DNA of 12,602 bases. It comes from Gammaproteobacteria bacterium (lineage in GTDB: Bacteria; Pseudomonadota; Gammaproteobacteria; Enterobacterales; Alteromonadaceae). Made by a program: the position numbers and the translations under genes. Where the stretch lies: NCBI GenBank assembly GCA_027484495.1, contig JAIXSW010000126.1:1-12602 (forward strand), written 5' to 3'. Below the pieces are notes generated by a model. That model saw only the letters and a list, made by a program, of their open reading frames with translations. It was not told the origin of the DNA and ran no database searches. Positions 6,076-12,602 of this stretch are shown one piece after another (position 1 is the stretch's first letter; each line of letters opens with the position of its first letter).

Positions 6076-6381
6076 GAACGTAGGACGAAGGGGACAGCCT
6101 CCAAGGCAACAACAAGAAAACCGCTGAATTCAGGCGAATTTGTGCAGATTATGCGCAATATATTCAAAGTTGACTACACTTGCCGACAGTCGCTGTCCTG
6201 GCTGCATAAAAGTGTTATTTATCATAGCTGGTCTGTGGGTTTAGTGCTAAAATCCGCCGCTATGTACGTGTATCTGTTGAAATCTGGTTAAAAATCAGCC
6301 AGCTTTCGCCAGGTGCGCTGCGAGGCGAGCAGCCGTAAAAACCAGGCCCTGTTTCTTCCCGTTAAAGTAGTGCAAGTACGT
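6076..6381. other. Non-coding region upstream of nqrA
   Basis: About 306 bp without a gene I can support. The first 90 bases have no recognisable signal. GACAG-TCG-CTGTC (6185-6197) is a small palindrome. A possible weaker promoter has CTGGCT (6198-6203) and TATCAT (6220-6225) at 16-bp spacing. The best promoter is the extended -10 at 6245-6253. Downstream, the presumed leader contains a nine-codon frame (6262-6291) without a ribosome site, and short GC-rich repeats such as GCTGC/GCAGC around 6320-6336. Confidence 0.6.
6245..6253 (+). promoter_or_regulatory. Extended -10 promoter element, probable nqr operon promoter
   Basis: TG-C-TAAAAT is an extended -10 element with five of six -10 matches; no good -35 is visible, which extended -10 promoters tolerate. 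It overlaps the palindrome TTTAG-TG-CTAAA (6240-6251). Initiation near 6260 would give a leader of about 120 bases before nqrA. Confidence 0.4.
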
Positions 6382-7722
6382 ATGATTAAAATTAAAAAAG
6401 GATTGGACATTCCCCTGTCGGGCAGTCCTAAACAAGTGATCCATGACGGTCCTGCCGTCAAAGCGGTCGCGTTGCTGGGTGAAGAGTATGTCGGAATGCG
6501 TCCTACAATGCTGGTTGAGGTTGGGGACAAAGTAAAAAAAGGTCAGGGTCTTTTTGAAGACAAAAAAAATCCTGGCGTGAAGTTTACTGCCGCTATCTCC
6601 GGGACCGTAACTGCGATTAACCGTGGTGCCAAACGTGTGCTGCAATCCGTCGTGATTGAAGCTGATGGCTCAAACGAAGCGGTACAATTCCAGAAATTTG
6701 ATGCTGCGGCATTAAACAGCCTTGATGCTGGTGTTGTGAAACAACAGATCCTGGATTCTGGTTTGTGGACTGCGTTTCGTACGCGGCCTTTCAGTGCCAT
6801 TCCGGCAATTGACAGTACCCCACGGGCGATTTTTGTCACGGCAATTGATACTAACCCTTTAGCCGCTGATCCTGCGGTCGTCATCGCTGCAGCTGCAGCG
6901 GACTTCCAGCATGGTCTGACAGTGCTGAGCAAACTGACCACTAATAAAGTGTACGTTTGTAAAGCCGCTGGCGCCAATGTGCCGACAGCGGGTCAGGTAC
7001 AGGTTGAAGAATTCGCCGGTCCGCATCCGGCAGGTTTGCCAGGCACGCACATCCATTTCCTTGAGCCGGTGTCACTGACCAAAGTGGTCTGGCATATCAA
7101 TTATCAGGACGTGATTGCACTCGGCAAGCTGTTCACTACAGGTGAATACCACGCTGAGCGCGTCATTTCACTAGCCGGTCCTGTGGTGAAAAATCCACGT
7201 TTGATCAAAACTGTGCTGGGTGCTTCAATCCCAACCTTGATCGAAGGTGAGCTGAACGACGGTTCGAATCGTATCATTTCAGGCTCAGTGCTTGCTGGCA
7301 GAACTGCTGTTGGTGTGCATGCCTACCTGGGACGATTCCATAATCAAATTTCAGTCCTTGCTGAAGGGTTTGAAAAAGAATTCCTTGGTTGGCTGGTGCC
7401 TGGGGCGAGTAAGTTCTCAGTCACCCGCGCCTACCTGTCTCATCTGAGCCCTAAACGTCTGTTCAACATGACAACTACAACGAACGGTTCTGACCGTGCC
7501 ATGGTGCCAATCGGCAACTACGAGCGCGTGATGCCATTGGATATTCTGCCAACGCTGTTACTGCGTGACTTGTTGGTCGGCGATTCCGATGGAGCTGTGA
7601 CGTTAGGTTGTTTAGAACTGGATGAAGAAGATCTGGCGCTTTGTACCTTTGTCTGCCCTGGTAAATATGACTACGGCGTGGCACTGCGAAATGCGCTGAC
7701 GACCATCCAGAAGGAAGGTTAA
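6382..7722 (+). CDS. nqrA: Na+-translocating NADH:quinone reductase subunit A
   Basis: Cytoplasmic-side subunit of Na+-NQR, the respiratory complex that oxidises NADH, reduces ubiquinone and exports Na+. NqrA has no membrane helices and is linked to quinone binding. The 446 residues equal the Vibrio length. Diagnostic stretches include IKKGLDIPLSG (3-13), LLGEEYVGMRPTM (31-43), FEDKKNPGVKFTA (58-70) within a barrel-sandwich-like domain ending GAKRVLQSVVIE (82-93), NPLAADP near 157, GPHPAGLPGTH near 215, TTTTNGSDR near 367 and CTFVCPGKYDYG near the C-terminus. I chose ATG 6382 because it gives the family N-terminus; the GTG at 6313 would add 23 unrelated residues. The Shine-Dalgarno is unusually poor (only AAG at 6374-6376), unlike the later genes. 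First gene of nqrABCDEF; the nqrB start is one base past its stop. Confidence 0.97.
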   Translation: MIKIKKGLDIPLSGSPKQVIHDGPAVKAVALLGEEYVGMRPTMLVEVGDKVKKGQGLFEDKKNPGVKFTAAISGTVTAINRGAKRVLQSVVIEADGSNEAVQFQKFDAAALNSLDAGVVKQQILDSGLWTAFRTRPFSAIPAIDSTPRAIFVTAIDTNPLAADPAVVIAAAAADFQHGLTVLSKLTTNKVYVCKAAGANVPTAGQVQVEEFAGPHPAGLPGTHIHFLEPVSLTKVVWHINYQDVIALGKLFTTGEYHAERVISLAGPVVKNPRLIKTVLGASIPTLIEGELNDGSNRIISGSVLAGRTAVGVHAYLGRFHNQISVLAEGFEKEFLGWLVPGASKFSVTRAYLSHLSPKRLFNMTTTTNGSDRAMVPIGNYERVMPLDILPTLLLRDLLVGDSDGAVTLGCLELDEEDLALCTFVCPGKYDYGVALRNALTTIQKEG

Positions 7723-7723
7723 G

Positions 7724-8929
7724 ATGAGTTTGAAGCATTATATTGAAAACCTTGAGCCGCATTTTGAAAAAGGCGGCAAACATGAAAAGTGGTATGCACT
7801 TTATGAAGCTGTTGCCACTATTCTGTACACTCCAGGCAAAGTAACCAAATCGGCAACTCACGTACGCGACAGTATCGATTTGAAACGTATCATGATTTTC
7901 GTTTGGTTAATGCTATTCCCAGCGATGTTCTTCGGTATGTTCAACGTCGGTCATCAGGCGGCGTCTGTCTTATCTGAAACTATTAAATTGCCTGACACCT
8001 GGCAAGTAGGTTTGTTCCACGCCTTTGGTGGTGAACTCACAGCTGATTCAGGCTGGGGCGCCAAGATGTGGTACGGTGCCTGTTGGTTCTTACCAATTTA
8101 CGCCACTGTCTTTATTGTGGGCGGTTTCTGGGAAGTGCTGTTTGCTTCTGTACGCAAACACGAAATCAACGAAGGTTTCTTCGTTTCTTCTATCCTGTTT
8201 GCGCTGATCCTGCCTGCTTCTATCCCGCTGTGGCAAGCTGCCCTTGGTATTTCTTTTGGTATCGTGATTGCAAAAGAAGTCTTTGGCGGCACCGGTCGTA
8301 ACTTCCTGAACCCTGCGTTAGCTGGACGTGCTTTCCTGTTTTTTGCCTACCCGGCAGAAATTTCAGGTGACAAAGTCTGGACCGTCGCAGATGGTTACGC
8401 TGGCGCAACCTGGCTGTCAAAAGCGAAAAATGGTGAAGTGACTGACTGGTCGATTAACCAGGACTGGTGGGATGCCTTTTATGGTTTTATTCCAGGTTCA
8501 ATTGGTGAAACTTCCACTCTCGCGCTGATGATTGGTGGTTTAGCACTGATATATCTGCGTATCGCGTCATGGCGCATTGTCGGTGGCGTTCTGGTCGGCA
8601 CTATTGTGTTCTCTACCATGTTTAATCTGATCGGTTCAGAGACTAACTCAATGTTCGCGATGCCTTGGTATTGGCATGTGGTATTGGGTGGTTATGCCAT
8701 TGGTCTGTTTTTCATGGCAACAGATCCAGTATCTGCATCGTTTACTGAGACTGGTAAGTGGGCCTACGGCATTCTGATTGGTTTCATGGTTGTAATGATT
8801 CGTGTGGCGAACCCTGCTTATCCGGAAGGCATGATGCTGGCTATTTTGTTCGCTAACCTGTTTGCGCCTTTGTTTGACTATATGGTCGCGCAATCAAACA
8901 TTAAGCGGAGGCTGGCTCGTAATGTCTAA
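7724..8929 (+). CDS. nqrB: Na+-NQR subunit B, membrane flavoprotein
   Basis: Large integral subunit that carries covalent FMN (and, in Vibrio, riboflavin) and forms much of the Na+ pathway. The 401-residue protein compares with about 415 in Vibrio; the shortfall lies in loops near residues 83-105 and 230-250. Cytoplasmic N-terminus FEKGGKHEKWYALYEA (14-29), then about ten hydrophobic helices starting at 55-73. Family landmarks are FVGGFWEVLF-like VGGFWEVLF (132-140), KHEINEGFFV (145-154), FGGTGRNFLNPALAGRAF (187-204), FFMATDPVSASF (329-340) and NPAYPEGMM (363-371). The FMN attachment threonine corresponds to T229 in DGYAGATWL (223-231); the usual Ser/Thr three residues before it is Ala here. 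The ATG has AAGGA eight bases upstream inside nqrA. It overlaps nqrC by eight bases, suggesting translational coupling. Confidence 0.97.
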   Translation: MSLKHYIENLEPHFEKGGKHEKWYALYEAVATILYTPGKVTKSATHVRDSIDLKRIMIFVWLMLFPAMFFGMFNVGHQAASVLSETIKLPDTWQVGLFHAFGGELTADSGWGAKMWYGACWFLPIYATVFIVGGFWEVLFASVRKHEINEGFFVSSILFALILPASIPLWQAALGISFGIVIAKEVFGGTGRNFLNPALAGRAFLFFAYPAEISGDKVWTVADGYAGATWLSKAKNGEVTDWSINQDWWDAFYGFIPGSIGETSTLALMIGGLALIYLRIASWRIVGGVLVGTIVFSTMFNLIGSETNSMFAMPWYWHVVLGGYAIGLFFMATDPVSASFTETGKWAYGILIGFMVVMIRVANPAYPEGMMLAILFANLFAPLFDYMVAQSNIKRRLARNV

Positions 8930-9710
8930 TAATAACGAAAGCATCGGCAAAACGTTTTTTGTCGTGATTGGCTTGTGTCTGATTTGCGCGATATTTGTCG
9001 CTGGATCTGCGGTCGGTTTGCGACCGAAGCAAACTGAAAATAAGCTACTCGACGCCCAAAAAAATATCTTGGTTGCAACGGGTATGTTAAACGGCGAAGA
9101 CATCAAAGCGCAGTTTGAAAAGCATGTGCAGGTACGTCTGGTAAATCTGGATACTGGTGATTTTGTTGACCAGGATCCATTGACTTATGACTATCGTAAG
9201 ATGATGAAAGACCCTGCAGGCAGTATCACGCTGGACGAGAAAGACGATACAGCCAAAATTAAGACTCGCGCGAATATCGCACCTGTCTATATGGCGTATG
9301 CTGATGGCATAGAGACCAAGCAGATCACTGCCATTGTATTACCAGTCCATGGTTACGGTCTGTGGTCTACGATGCATGGCTTTCTGGCACTGGACAAAGA
9401 TGGCAATACCATCAAGGGTCTGAACTACTACGAGCACGGTGAAACGCCTGGCTTAGGTGCAGAAATTCAGAATCCGAAATGGGTAGCGCAGTTTGTCGGT
9501 AAGAAACTTGCTGATGAAAACGGACAGCCTGCTATCAAAATTCTGAAACCGGGTAACGCAGATCCTGCATCAGCCTATCAGGTTGACGGTTTATCGGGTG
9601 CCACAATTACAAGTAACGGTGTACAAAACACTTTTGTGTTCTGGTCTGGAGCTAAAGGTTTTGCTCCATTCCTGGCTAAAGTGCGTCAAGGAGCATTAAA
9701 CAATGGCTAG
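8922..9710 (+). CDS. nqrC: Na+-NQR subunit C, periplasmic covalent FMN subunit
   Basis: Membrane-anchored subunit whose periplasmic domain holds FMN by a phosphoester bond to threonine, passing electrons between the NqrD/E cluster and NqrB. The 262-residue product has one N-terminal helix (about 11-32) and then a soluble FMN-binding domain. The flavinylation motif is intact: DGLSGATITS (222-231), with T228 as the acceptor. Also typical are GYGLWSTMHGFLALD (144-158), YYEHGETPGLGAEI (169-182) and WVAQFVGK (187-194). The start is ATG 8922, because GGAGG lies ten bases upstream and the product begins with the expected short polar head; an upstream in-frame start at 8862 would sit deep in nqrB. 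It overlaps nqrB by eight bases and nqrD by eight bases. Attachment of FMN requires an ApbE-type flavin transferase, which is not encoded in the window. Confidence 0.97.
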   Translation: MSNNNESIGKTFFVVIGLCLICAIFVAGSAVGLRPKQTENKLLDAQKNILVATGMLNGEDIKAQFEKHVQVRLVNLDTGDFVDQDPLTYDYRKMMKDPAGSITLDEKDDTAKIKTRANIAPVYMAYADGIETKQITAIVLPVHGYGLWSTMHGFLALDKDGNTIKGLNYYEHGETPGLGAEIQNPKWVAQFVGKKLADENGQPAIKILKPGNADPASAYQVDGLSGATITSNGVQNTFVFWSGAKGFAPFLAKVRQGALNNG

Positions 9711-10332
9711 TGCTAAAGAGATGAAATCACTGGTTTTTGGACCAGTGTTCGCCAACAACCCTATCGCGTTGCAAGTTCTGGGTATTTGTTCTGCGTTAGC
9801 GGTGACGACCAAGCTTGATAAAGCACTGGTAATGGGTATTGCTCTGATGTTGGTAACGGCGTTTTCCAGCATGTTTATCTCAATGATCCGTAACCATATC
9901 CCTTCCAGCGTACGGATCATCGTGCAGATGACGATTATTGCTTCACTGGTAATCGTGGTTGACCAAATCCTGAAGGCCTATGCATACAACGTTGCTAAAG
10001 AGTTATCGGTTTTCGTCGGTCTGATTATCACCAACTGTATCGTGATGGGTCGTGCTGAAGCTTATGCAATGAAAAGCCCACCGCTGATGTCATTCCTGGA
10101 CGGTATCGGTAATGGTTTGGGCTATACCGTGTTACTGGTGATTGTGGCTGTTGTCCGCGAACTGTTTGGTTCTGGCACATTGCTGGGCGTTGAGATTCTG
10201 CCACTGGTCAGTGCGGGCGGCTGGTATGTGCCAAATGGTCTGCTGTTAATGCCACCAAGTGCATTCTTCATCATCGGCCTGTTAATTTGGGCCCTGCGGA
10301 CCTGGCGTCCAGAGCAGCAAGAACAGCACTAA
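9703..10332 (+). CDS. nqrD: Na+-NQR subunit D, membrane Fe-S subunit
   Basis: Small integral subunit, homologous to RnfE, that together with NqrE holds a cluster in the middle of the membrane, linking NqrF to NqrC. The 209-residue protein has six hydrophobic helices. The cluster cysteines are at the expected places: C29 in QVLGICSALAV and C112 in IITNCIVMGRAEAYA. The symmetric position of these two half-motifs reflects the inverted topology of NqrD and NqrE. GNGLGYTVLLV (136-146) and VRELFGSGTLLG (150-161) are family stretches. AAGGAG lies nine bases before the ATG, within the end of nqrC, and the two genes overlap by eight bases. Confidence 0.97.
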   Translation: MASAKEMKSLVFGPVFANNPIALQVLGICSALAVTTKLDKALVMGIALMLVTAFSSMFISMIRNHIPSSVRIIVQMTIIASLVIVVDQILKAYAYNVAKELSVFVGLIITNCIVMGRAEAYAMKSPPLMSFLDGIGNGLGYTVLLVIVAVVRELFGSGTLLGVEILPLVSAGGWYVPNGLLLMPPSAFFIIGLLIWALRTWRPEQQEQH

Positions 10333-10342
10333 GGAGTAGCAG

Positions 10343-10951
10343 ATGGAACATTATTTAAGTTTGTTTGTACGTGCTGTTTTCGTTGAAAACATGGCACTGT
10401 CGTTTTTCCTTGGGATGTGTACTTTTATTGCGATTTCCAAGCAAGTCAAAACGGCGTTCAGCTTAGGGGTTGCAGTCACAGTGGTGCTGGCATTGTCAGT
10501 ACCGTTAAATAACATCGTGTTTAAGCAGTTCCTTGCTCCGGGTGCATTAGATTGGGCCGGTTTTCCGGATACAGATTTAAGTTTCCTTGGCTTTATTGCT
10601 TACATCGGCGTTATTGCCGGTCTGGTTCAGGTTCTGGAAATGTTCTTGGATAAGTATGTACCGGCGCTGTACAACGCCTTAGGTATCTTTCTGCCGTTGA
10701 TCACGGTGAACTGTGCAATTTTCGGTGCGGTCGCGTTTATGGTTGAACGTGACTATACGCTGGCTGAAAGTACAGTCTTTGGTCTGGGTAGTGGTATTGG
10801 CTGGACAATGGCGATCACTGTTATGGCTGCAGTCAGTGAAAAACTGAAATATGCCGACGTGCCGCTGGCTTTACGTGGTCTGGGTTCACGCTTCTTTATG
10901 GTGGGTCTGATGAGTCTGGGTTTCCTGTCGTTCTCAGGCGTATCCCTGTAA
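10343..10951 (+). CDS. nqrE: Na+-NQR subunit E, membrane Fe-S subunit
   Basis: Integral partner of NqrD, homologous to RnfA, with which it shares the intramembrane cluster. The 202 residues (about 198 in Vibrio) form six hydrophobic helices; the four extra residues lie in the loop near 60-80. The two cluster cysteines are C26 in FFLGMCTFIAISK and C124 in LITVNCAIFGAV, the latter shifted by those four residues. VENMALSFFLG (14-24), YNALGIFLPLIT (110-121) and ALRGLGSRF near the C-terminus are typical. An AAGGAG six bases before the ATG starts in the base before the nqrD stop region, giving only ten bases between genes. Confidence 0.97.
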   Translation: MEHYLSLFVRAVFVENMALSFFLGMCTFIAISKQVKTAFSLGVAVTVVLALSVPLNNIVFKQFLAPGALDWAGFPDTDLSFLGFIAYIGVIAGLVQVLEMFLDKYVPALYNALGIFLPLITVNCAIFGAVAFMVERDYTLAESTVFGLGSGIGWTMAITVMAAVSEKLKYADVPLALRGLGSRFFMVGLMSLGFLSFSGVSL

Positions 10952-10976
10952 GCATCGGTAGTAGAAGGAAAAAACA

Positions 10977-12209
10977 ATGCAATATACTGAGATTTATCTT
11001 GGTGTTGGTATGTTCACCCTGCTGGTTGTCGCACTGGTCGTGATGATCCTGGTGGCGAAAGCCAAACTGGTTTCAGCCGGTGAAGTGACAATCAACATCA
11101 ATGGCGATGCCAGCAAAGCGCTCAAAGTCAGTGCTGGTGGCAAACTGCTCAGCGTGCTGGCCGACCGGGGTATCTTCCTGTCGTCGGCTTGTGGCGGCGG
11201 TGGTTCTTGTGGCCAGTGTCGTGTGCACGTTCACGCCGGTGGCGGTGATGTGTTACCGGTTGAATTTGGTCATCTGACGAAAGGCGAACGTCGCGAAGGT
11301 TGTCGTCTGGCTTGCCAGGTCAGTGTCAAAACTGACATGGACATTGAAGTAGAACCAGAGATCTTTGGTATCAAAAAATGGGCTTGTACTGTTATCTCCA
11401 ATGATAACAAAGCCACTTTCATCAAAGAACTGAAGCTGCAAATCCCGGATGGTGAATCAGTGCCATTCCGTGCCGGTGGTTACATTCAGATTGAAGCACC
11501 TGCTCACCACGTCAAATATGCAGATTTTGATATTCCTGCAGAGTACCGCGGTGACTGGGAGCGCTTTAAATTCTTCACACTGGAGTCCAAAGTTGATGAG
11601 CCGACGATTCGCGCTTATTCGATGGCGAACTACCCGGAAGAAGAAGGCATTATCATGCTGAACGTGCGGATCGCTTCTCCGCCACCAAATAACCTGACTT
11701 TACCTTGCGGTAAAATGTCATCGTATATCTGGAGTCTGAAAGGTGGCGAGAAAGTCACAATTTCTGGTCCTTTTGGTGAGTTCTTCGCTAAAGATACCGA
11801 TGCTGAGATGGTATTTATCGGTGGTGGTGCAGGTATGGCGCCGATGCGTTCGCATATTTTCGACCAGCTGCGCCGGTTGAAATCGAAACGCAAAATGTCA
11901 TTCTGGTATGGTGCCCGTTCTAAACGCGAGATGTTTTATGTTGAAGACTTCGACATGTTACAGGCCGAGAACGAGAACTTTAAGTGGCATGTCGCTTTGT
12001 CTGACCCGCAACCGGAAGATAATTGGACTGGCTATACCGGCTTTATCCATAACGTGATTTTTGAGAACTATCTGAAAAATCACAAAGCACCAGAAGATTG
12101 TGAGTTCTATATGTGTGGTCCACCGATGATGAACAAAGCGGTGATCAACATGCTCAAAGACTTAGGTGTAGAAGACGACAACATTCTGTTGGATGACTTC
12201 GGCGGTTAA
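10977..12209 (+). CDS. nqrF: Na+-NQR subunit F, NADH dehydrogenase flavoprotein
   Basis: Electron entry subunit: it oxidises NADH on FAD and passes electrons to a 2Fe-2S cluster. The 410-residue protein (about 408 in Vibrio) has one N-terminal membrane helix (6-27), then a plant-type ferredoxin domain with cluster cysteines C72, C78, C81 and C113 (CGGGGSCGQC at 72-81, RLACQ at 110-114), then a ferredoxin-reductase-like FAD/NADH module. RAYSMANY (212-219) is the FAD site, GGGAGMAPMRS (282-292) the nucleotide-binding loop and CGPPMM (380-385) the C-terminal NADH/hydride-transfer motif. C109 is an additional cysteine next to the cluster. AAGGA lies seven bases before the ATG, 25 bp after nqrE. 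It is the last gene before the operon terminator. Confidence 0.97.
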   Translation: MQYTEIYLGVGMFTLLVVALVVMILVAKAKLVSAGEVTININGDASKALKVSAGGKLLSVLADRGIFLSSACGGGGSCGQCRVHVHAGGGDVLPVEFGHLTKGERREGCRLACQVSVKTDMDIEVEPEIFGIKKWACTVISNDNKATFIKELKLQIPDGESVPFRAGGYIQIEAPAHHVKYADFDIPAEYRGDWERFKFFTLESKVDEPTIRAYSMANYPEEEGIIMLNVRIASPPPNNLTLPCGKMSSYIWSLKGGEKVTISGPFGEFFAKDTDAEMVFIGGGAGMAPMRSHIFDQLRRLKSKRKMSFWYGARSKREMFYVEDFDMLQAENENFKWHVALSDPQPEDNWTGYTGFIHNVIFENYLKNHKAPEDCEFYMCGPPMMNKAVINMLKDLGVEDDNILLDDFGG

Positions 12210-12223
12210 GCTGATTGATACTG

Positions 12224-12252
12224 AAAAAACCAACCTGCGGGTTGGTTTTTTT
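12224..12252 (+). terminator. Strong, potentially bidirectional terminator after nqrF
   Basis: Six A, CCAACC (12230-12235), loop TGCG, GGTTGG (12240-12245), seven T. The stem starts about 15 bases after the nqrF stop, and its flanking A and T runs would let it work in either direction. It separates nqrABCDEF from nqrM. Confidence 0.93.
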
Positions 12253-12381
12253 ATGGCTGGACAACAGGGCAATGATCACTTCAGCATCCTCGATATCTCA
12301 TCTGTATCGGTTCGCGTGCAAGCGCGTCCATGAGTGACAAGCAGTAAAGTGCATCTGGCGTAGTCGGCACGGCTAAAATAC

Positions 12382-12390
12382 TGGTAAAAT
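12382..12390 (+). promoter_or_regulatory. Probable extended -10 promoter for nqrM
   Basis: TG-G-TAAAAT has five of six -10 matches plus the extended TG; no clear -35. It lies about 64 bases before the nqrM ATG. A small hairpin, GTTGG (12403-12407) with CCAAC (12415-12419), would fall in the leader. Confidence 0.4.
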
Positions 12391-12453
12391 ATCATTCCCT
12401 ATGTTGGTATTCGGCCAACTTGTTGTTTCACTCCAATGCCTAAAGAGGTTGTC

Positions 12454-12602
12454 ATGGAAGTATTTCTGTTAACGTTCGCTGTGTTGTTAATCGTTGTGCT
12501 GGCTATGGCAATTGGTTATATCGTGCAACGGAAGACTATTGCCGGCAGCTGTGGCGGTCTTGATGCGCTTGGCATCGAAAAAGCTTGTGACTGTGAGAAT
12601 CC
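12454..12602 (+). CDS. nqrM: Na+-NQR maturation factor NqrM, N-terminal part (runs off window)
   Basis: NqrM (DUF539) is a small membrane protein needed to assemble Na+-NQR, thought to deliver iron for the NqrD/NqrE cluster. The 49 complete residues visible show one membrane helix (about 3-22), then GYIVQRKTIAGSCGGL (21-36), the signature of the family, and the cysteine cluster KACDC (43-47). Cysteines at 33, 45 and 47 are seen; further cysteines are expected beyond the window edge. AGAGG lies five bases before the ATG. It follows the nqr terminator by about 200 bp, with its own probable promoter, rather than being in the nqrA-F transcript. Location next to nqrF supports the assignment. Confidence 0.93.
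   Translation, partial: MEVFLLTFAVLLIVVLAMAIGYIVQRKTIAGSCGGLDALGIEKACDCEN

Noticed and set aside
6170..6199. TTGACT at 6170-6175 as the -35 of an nqr promoter
   Set aside because: No acceptable -10 hexamer occurs 16-18 bases downstream.
6070..6291. 73-codon plus-strand frame between fabV and nqrA
   Set aside because: It would start with TTG inside the fabV terminator, has no ribosome site, resembles no family I know, and runs through the probable nqr promoter.
12253..12333. 26-codon frame after the nqr terminator, considered as an apbE relic
   Set aside because: Its ATG overlaps the terminator T-run, there is no ribosome site, and I could not see ApbE motifs in any frame.
1..12602. A novel defence, mobile or biosynthetic system
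   Set aside because: Nearly every long frame is a recognised housekeeping gene in a plausible operon; there are no transposases, integrases, att-like repeats, CRISPR repeats, toxin-antitoxin pairs or unusual gene fusions.

Overview
The window is ordinary gammaproteobacterial chromosome. The gene set (FabV-type enoyl-ACP reductase, complete Na+-translocating NADH:quinone reductase operon, BolA, RlmG, YajG, AmpG) and the close resemblance of the proteins to recalled Vibrio, Pseudomonas and E. coli homologues suggest a marine or aquatic Alteromonadales-type bacterium (Rheinheimera/Alishewanella-like is a guess). There is no mobile element, CRISPR array, rRNA or tRNA, and no sign of recent transfer.

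Layout. Positions 1-3584 hold a tightly packed minus-strand cluster, in transcription order rlmG (23S rRNA methyltransferase), yajG (lipoprotein), ppiA (periplasmic cyclophilin), an unrecognised 106-residue protein, and ampG (muropeptide permease, cut by the window edge). The yajG-ampG pairing also occurs in E. coli next to bolA. From 3618 the plus strand carries alkB (alkylation-repair dioxygenase, ALKBH2/3-like), bolA and fabV. The fabV promoter region contains a sequence very close to the FadR operator, followed directly by a 23-bp imperfect palindrome over the probable -10 element. fabV ends at a strong intrinsic terminator.

After about 300 bp of non-coding sequence comes nqrABCDEF (6382-12209), one operon with overlapping or closely spaced genes and a strong terminator after nqrF. 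Together these encode the six-subunit Na+-NQR: NqrF oxidises NADH (FAD, 2Fe-2S), electrons pass through the NqrD/NqrE cysteine-ligated cluster and the FMNs covalently held by NqrC and NqrB, and quinone is reduced while Na+ is pumped out. The start of nqrM, the Na+-NQR maturation factor, follows 12454 behind its own probable promoter. The flavin transferase gene apbE, which often lies between nqrF and nqrM, is not there.

I found no undescribed multi-gene system. The best leads are the fabV control region, the unrecognised 106-residue gene in the ampG cluster, and the detached nqrM without apbE.
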